This document shows positions 7,736 through 10,579 of a stretch of 10,579 nt of DNA, piece by piece (the first letter of the stretch is position 1; every line of letters starts with the position of its first letter). Below the pieces are notes generated by a model, which was not told where the DNA came from, made no database searches, and saw nothing but the letters and a program-made list of their open reading frames with translations. The position numbers and the translations under genes were made by a program. The DNA lies in the NCBI GenBank assembly GCA_903868295.1, contig CAIPUQ010000052.1:1-10579 (forward strand), read 5' to 3'. Source of the DNA: an uncultured Roseiflexaceae bacterium. Its GTDB lineage: Bacteria > Chloroflexota > Chloroflexia > Chloroflexales > Roseiflexaceae.

Positions 7736-7849
7736 GTATTCTATCCGCTTGGATGGGTATGCAAGCATAATCAAGCATGGTGTGACGCGAATAATACAAA
7801 CGTACATTCGCATACTCACCCACCATGAAGTTTTCGCCCGACGAATCAG

Positions 7850-8149
7850 CTAGAGTTCGTAATTACGGCGACGGGCGACTTCTTCTTTGTGTTTGCGGCG
7901 TAGCACGTCCCGCTCGGTGGATTTGAGTACGCGTGAGTAACTATCCAGAATTTTTTCGACTTCTGCTTCGATGTCTTCTTCGACTTTGAGGTCAGCAGTG
8001 ATGAAATCGACAATCGCTCGAATTCGCGCGCCGCGGGCAGCTGCTGGTTTGACGCCGACCGGATCCCGGTAGCGGACCAAATCGCGCGCCACGAGTTCGT
8101 CGTGGATTCGCTCGGCAATGCGGAAGATTTTTTCTTCGCTCAGGCGCAT
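7850..8149 (-). CDS. DUF507 family protein
   Basis: This small charged protein of 99 residues matches the DUF507 family. It opens MRLSEEKIFRIAERIHDELV, the family's typical start, has a central DLKVEEDIEAEVEKILDSY helix, and ends with the STERDVLRRKHKEEVARRR stretch near the C-terminus. No function is established for the family. No signal peptide or membrane segment is present, so it should be cytoplasmic. The start is well fixed: AAGGAGGTG (8162-8154) lies 4 bases before the ATG and is close to a perfect ribosome binding site, suggesting strong translation. The stop is 30 bases before the earliest possible start of the BTAD regulator, so the two genes may share a transcript. It is divergent from msrP. 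Confidence 0.85.
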   Translation of the reverse strand: MRLSEEKIFRIAERIHDELVARDLVRYRDPVGVKPAAARGARIRAIVDFITADLKVEEDIEAEVEKILDSYSRVLKSTERDVLRRKHKEEVARRRNYEL

Positions 8150-8174
8150 GACGCACCTCCTTCCCTCTCGGTTT

Positions 8175-8203
8175 ATTATACGTTAATCAATTCACGCTAC
8201 TAT
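8175..8203. promoter_or_regulatory. Back-to-back promoters for DUF507 and msrP
   Basis: On the minus strand 8180-8175 reads TATAAT, a perfect -10 box, giving a start near 8168 and a leader of about 19 bases to the DUF507 gene. On the plus strand TACTAT (8198-8203) is a plausible -10 box for msrP. It falls where the DUF507 -35 box would be, so the two promoters would compete. No consensus -35 box is seen for either. The block is AT-rich compared with its surroundings. Confidence 0.4.
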
Positions 8204-8229
8204 ACAGGTATCACCCGGTATTCTGTAAT

Positions 8230-8244
8230 GAACGGAGACCGTTC
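8230..8244 (+). promoter_or_regulatory. Dyad covering the msrP ribosome binding site
   Basis: GAACGG (8230-8235) and CCGTTC (8239-8244) are perfect complements around the loop AGA. The ribosome site GGAG (8234-8237) lies partly in the stem and partly in the loop, and the ATG follows one base later at 8246. As RNA this small hairpin could limit translation of msrP; as DNA it could be a protein binding site. Neither role is proven. Confidence 0.35.
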
Positions 8245-8245
8245 C

Positions 8246-9199
8246 ATGTCACATATTCCTTCGTCCGAAATAACGCCAGAACAGTTGTTTTGGCAACGCC
8301 GTCGTATGTTTGGCCTGCCGATGATTGCTGGGGCTTCCGCGGTCCTCGCCGCGTGTGGCTCTGCCGCACCGGTCAGCCAAGAGCTCCCTGCTGCGCCCGA
8401 AGCAACAGCGGCGACCGGGGCTGTCGTCGGTCCGAGTGATGAGTTGGGCAATACGTTGACCCCCTACGAAACCGTCACGGGCTACAACAATTACTACGAA
8501 TTTACGACCGACAAAGAACGGGTCAAAGACGTCGCCGCAGGATTTGTCACGTCGCCGTGGAATGTCGTCGTCGATGGTCTCGTCGCCAAGCCACGCACAT
8601 TTGGCCTCGAGGATCTGCAGGCACTCCAAGCCGCAGAACGCATCTATCGGCTCCGCTGCGTCGAGGGCTGGTCGATGGTCGTGCCGTGGTCGGGATTTCC
8701 CCTGCATGCGTTGCTCAGTCTTGTCGAGCCCACCGCCACCGCCAAATATGTCCGGTTCGAGACCCTCAACGATGTCACGCGCATGCCGGGCCAAAGCGAA
8801 CCGTGGTATCAGTGGCCGTATGTCGAAGGGTTGCGGCTCGATGAAGCGATGCACGACTTGACACTGATGGCCACTGGCGTCTACGGAAAACCACTACCCG
8901 CCCAAAATGGCGCACCACTGCGGTTAGTCGTGCCCTGGAAGTATGGCTTCAAGAGCATCAAAGCAGTCGTCCGCATCACGTTGACCGACACACAACCGAC
9001 ATCATTGTGGATGGCTGCAGCGCCAGACGAATATGGCTTTTTTGCCAACGTCAACCCACGGGTCGATCACCCACGCTGGTCGCAAGCCGACGAACGCCGT
9101 ATCGGCGAACTCGGTCGTCGGCCTACCCTTGTGTTCAACGGCTACAACGATCAGGTTGCCTCGATGTATACCGGCATGGATCTGCGGAAGTTCTATTGA
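8246..9199 (+). CDS. msrP: Protein-methionine-sulfoxide reductase, molybdopterin subunit MsrP
   Basis: MsrP (formerly YedY) reduces methionine sulfoxide in exported proteins with a molybdopterin cofactor. This 317-residue product closely follows the family: SGYNNFYEF-like TGYNNYYEF, the cofactor region YRLRCVEGWSMVVPW with the Mo-ligand Cys138, YPYVEGLRLDEAMH-like WPYVEGLRLDEAMH, NGAPLRLVVPWKYGFKSIK, and the end segment AAPDEYGFFANVNPRVDHPRW. The N-terminus has a twin-arginine motif RRRMFGL (18-24), a hydrophobic stretch, and the lipobox LAAC with Cys37. The folded enzyme should therefore be Tat-exported and lipid-anchored, unlike the soluble E. coli enzyme. The start at 8246 has GGAG 8 bases upstream. 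An in-frame ATG at 8228 would add six residues but lacks a ribosome site, and the frame remains open still further upstream without family similarity. It forms a two-gene operon with msrQ. Confidence 0.95.
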   Translation: MSHIPSSEITPEQLFWQRRRMFGLPMIAGASAVLAACGSAAPVSQELPAAPEATAATGAVVGPSDELGNTLTPYETVTGYNNYYEFTTDKERVKDVAAGFVTSPWNVVVDGLVAKPRTFGLEDLQALQAAERIYRLRCVEGWSMVVPWSGFPLHALLSLVEPTATAKYVRFETLNDVTRMPGQSEPWYQWPYVEGLRLDEAMHDLTLMATGVYGKPLPAQNGAPLRLVVPWKYGFKSIKAVVRITLTDTQPTSLWMAAAPDEYGFFANVNPRVDHPRWSQADERRIGELGRRPTLVFNGYNDQVASMYTGMDLRKFY

Positions 9200-9789
9200 T
9201 GACTACAGCGCGCCCGCGTCTTCCGTCATACATCGTCTTGCTCCTCTGCGTTGCGCCGTTCCTGTGGTACAGCGCCGTCGTCATCATACGTGGGATCCCA
9301 CGAGATCCCGTTGCTGCGTTGACGTCCTGGAGCGGCACCGCTTCATTACTCCTCCTCGTTGCAAGCCTAGCCATCACCCCGTTGGTACGATGGGCTGGGC
9401 TCAAGGCCATTGCACCCTGGCGTCGTCCGCTCGGTGTCAGTGCTGGTCTCTATGCGCTCGCACACACCCTGGTCTACCTCGGCCTCGATTATGGCTGGGC
9501 GTGGTCGTTTATATGGGTGAACATAAGTAGCAAGCGCCATCTCATCGTCGGCACAGTGTCGATGGCACTGTTCATACCATTGCTCATCACGTCGACCCGC
9601 GGTTGGCAACAGCGCCTCGGTGCACGGTGGAGAAAACTGCATTTCCTCGTCTACCCGGCTGCCATTGCCGCAGGTCTGCACTTCCTCTGGTTGGTCAAAA
9701 CCGACATTCGCTGGCCAGTGGTGAGCCTCGTCGCCATTGGCGTGTTGTTCGCCCTGCGGGTCCGACGCCGCGCCATCGCATCACGGTGA
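9199..9789 (+). CDS. msrQ: Haem-binding membrane subunit MsrQ
   Basis: MsrQ (formerly YedZ) is the membrane b-type haem protein that passes electrons from the respiratory chain or a flavin reductase to MsrP. The 196-residue product is hydrophobic, with about six membrane segments starting near residues 11, 45, 80, 117, 151 and 172. Family motifs are present: WRRPLGVSAGLYALAHTLVYL with His89, then LLITSTRGWQQRLG, and WRKLHFLVYPAAIAAGLHFLWLVK with His148 and His161, the likely haem ligands. The ATG at 9199 overlaps the msrP stop in TGATG, so the pair is translationally coupled. The frame is open upstream inside msrP, but the overlap start fits the normal MsrQ N-terminus. No terminator is visible after it. 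Confidence 0.95.
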   Translation: MTTARPRLPSYIVLLLCVAPFLWYSAVVIIRGIPRDPVAALTSWSGTASLLLLVASLAITPLVRWAGLKAIAPWRRPLGVSAGLYALAHTLVYLGLDYGWAWSFIWVNISSKRHLIVGTVSMALFIPLLITSTRGWQQRLGARWRKLHFLVYPAAIAAGLHFLWLVKTDIRWPVVSLVAIGVLFALRVRRRAIASR

Positions 9790-9873
9790 ACGCAGCGGAT
9801 TTGTGAAATGTACGTGTCTGTTGTGTTTTGACGAGATATTTATTCCCCCATCGATGACTGCTGGAGGTACCGT

Positions 9874-10579
9874 ATGCCTGCAATCCCGATTGAAGCCTGC
9901 ATATTTGATCTCGATGGGACCGTGTATCTCGGCGATGCAGTCATCCCAGGCGCGGTCGCTGCTACTGAACGTCTCCGCCAGGCGGGTATTCCAGTCCTCT
10001 ACTTCTCGAATAACCCCACCAAAAATCCGCTCGCATACCACGCCAAACTCACCAACCTCGGCTTTACGGTGCGTGTCGAACACATCCTCACATCGGCTAT
10101 TGTGATGCGCGATTGGCTGCTAAACCAGCCCAATCACCCCAGCGTGTTCCCCATCGCCGAGCCTGCGCTCTGGGAGTTGCTCCACGACGCAGGCATCCGC
10201 ACCAGCACCAATCCAACCGACATCGACTACGTGCTGGCATCGTTTGATCGCACCTTTGACTACCCCAAACTCCAAATCGCCTTCGACGCGATGCGCGCTG
10301 GTGCGACCCTGATAGCCACCAACCCCGACAAGTACTGCCCTGTCCCTGGCGGTGGTCAACCCGATTGTGCCGCCCTGATTGCGGCAATCGAGGCATGTAC
10401 CGATACTCGTTTGGCGTTCACTGCCGGCAAGCCGTCGTCACTCGCCGCACAGACGGCTGCTGCACGAGTCGGCGTCCCAATCGAACGCTGCTTGATGATT
10501 GGTGACCGGCTCGAAACCGATATCACCATGGGCGCAGCAGGTATGCAAACTGCCCTCGTGATGACAGGTGCCACCACGC
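9874..10579 (+). CDS. HAD-IIA family phosphatase, NagD/AraL type (3' end missing)
   Basis: 235 codons are present before the window ends; the family is usually about 250-280 residues, so little is missing. Motif I is FDLDGTVYLG with nucleophile Asp12 and Asp14. Motif II is YFSNNPTKN (Ser45-Asn46-Asn47). The C2-type cap lies between and includes ATNPDKYCPVPGG, the cap and substrate segment typical of NagD/AraL proteins. Motif III is the Lys186 of AGKPSS, and motif IV is MIGDRLETDI with Asp211 and Asp216. It should be a cytoplasmic Mg-dependent phosphatase acting on small phosphate esters such as sugar phosphates or nucleotides; the substrate cannot be told. The start is fixed by GGAGG (9863-9867) 6 bases upstream. 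The 84-base gap after msrQ holds no convincing promoter or terminator, so read-through from msrPQ is possible. Confidence 0.92.
   Translation, partial: MPAIPIEACIFDLDGTVYLGDAVIPGAVAATERLRQAGIPVLYFSNNPTKNPLAYHAKLTNLGFTVRVEHILTSAIVMRDWLLNQPNHPSVFPIAEPALWELLHDAGIRTSTNPTDIDYVLASFDRTFDYPKLQIAFDAMRAGATLIATNPDKYCPVPGGGQPDCAALIAAIEACTDTRLAFTAGKPSSLAAQTAAARVGVPIERCLMIGDRLETDITMGAAGMQTALVMTGATT

Noticed and set aside
8102..8245. Upstream extension of the msrP frame by 48 codons
   Set aside because: It runs through the DUF507 gene, its ribosome site and the divergent promoter region, and the added residues do not resemble an MsrP N-terminus.

Overview
The window has the look of ordinary, gene-dense bacterial chromosome, with base composition a little above half G+C by eye. 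It holds nine protein genes (two cut by the window edges). I see no RNA gene, CRISPR array, insertion sequence or phage gene, and no gene-free stretch longer than about 200 bases. The gene mix suggests a Chloroflexota-like or other deep-branching, monoderm-like environmental bacterium. It includes a bacterial CASTOR/POLLUX-type channel, a very large BTAD-AAA-TPR regulator of the SARP/LAL sort, a DUF507 protein, and a Tat-exported MsrP that also carries a lipobox. This placement is inference from content only; no marker gene is present.

Layout. (1) Bases 1-1588, minus strand: a secreted protein with a transglutaminase-like Cys-His-Asp core, its C-terminus lost at the window edge. (2) Bases 1589-1786: a divergent intergenic region with a good sigma70-type promoter for the plus-strand gene and an 8+8 bp dyad over the likely promoter of the minus-strand gene. 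(3) Bases 1787-4031, plus strand: a two-RCK CASTOR/POLLUX-like ion channel followed 28 bp later by a small TfoX N-terminal-domain protein, probably one transcript. It ends at a strong hairpin terminator (4046-4084) shared with the convergent yceI-family gene. (4) Bases 4095-8149, minus strand: DUF507 protein, then the ~1000-residue BTAD/AAA/TPR regulator, then a cytoplasmic YceI-family protein, all in the same direction. The promoter region of the YceI gene carries three heptamer repeats spaced about one helical turn apart, ending 10 bp before a -10 box. This is the architecture of SARP-activated promoters, so the regulator plausibly drives yceI. (5) Bases 8150-8245: a compact divergent promoter region. 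(6) Bases 8246-9789, plus strand: msrP-msrQ, a methionine sulfoxide reductase and its haem membrane partner, overlapping by one base. (7) Bases 9874 to the end: a HAD-IIA (NagD/AraL-type) phosphatase, cut by the window edge.

The msrPQ pair repairs oxidised methionine in exported proteins using electrons from the membrane. The channel/TfoX pair and the DUF507-regulator-YceI group have no clear pathway. The most interesting leads are the SARP-like repeat array before yceI, the bacterial CASTOR-like channel, and an intrinsic-terminator-like hairpin inside the TfoX-domain gene.
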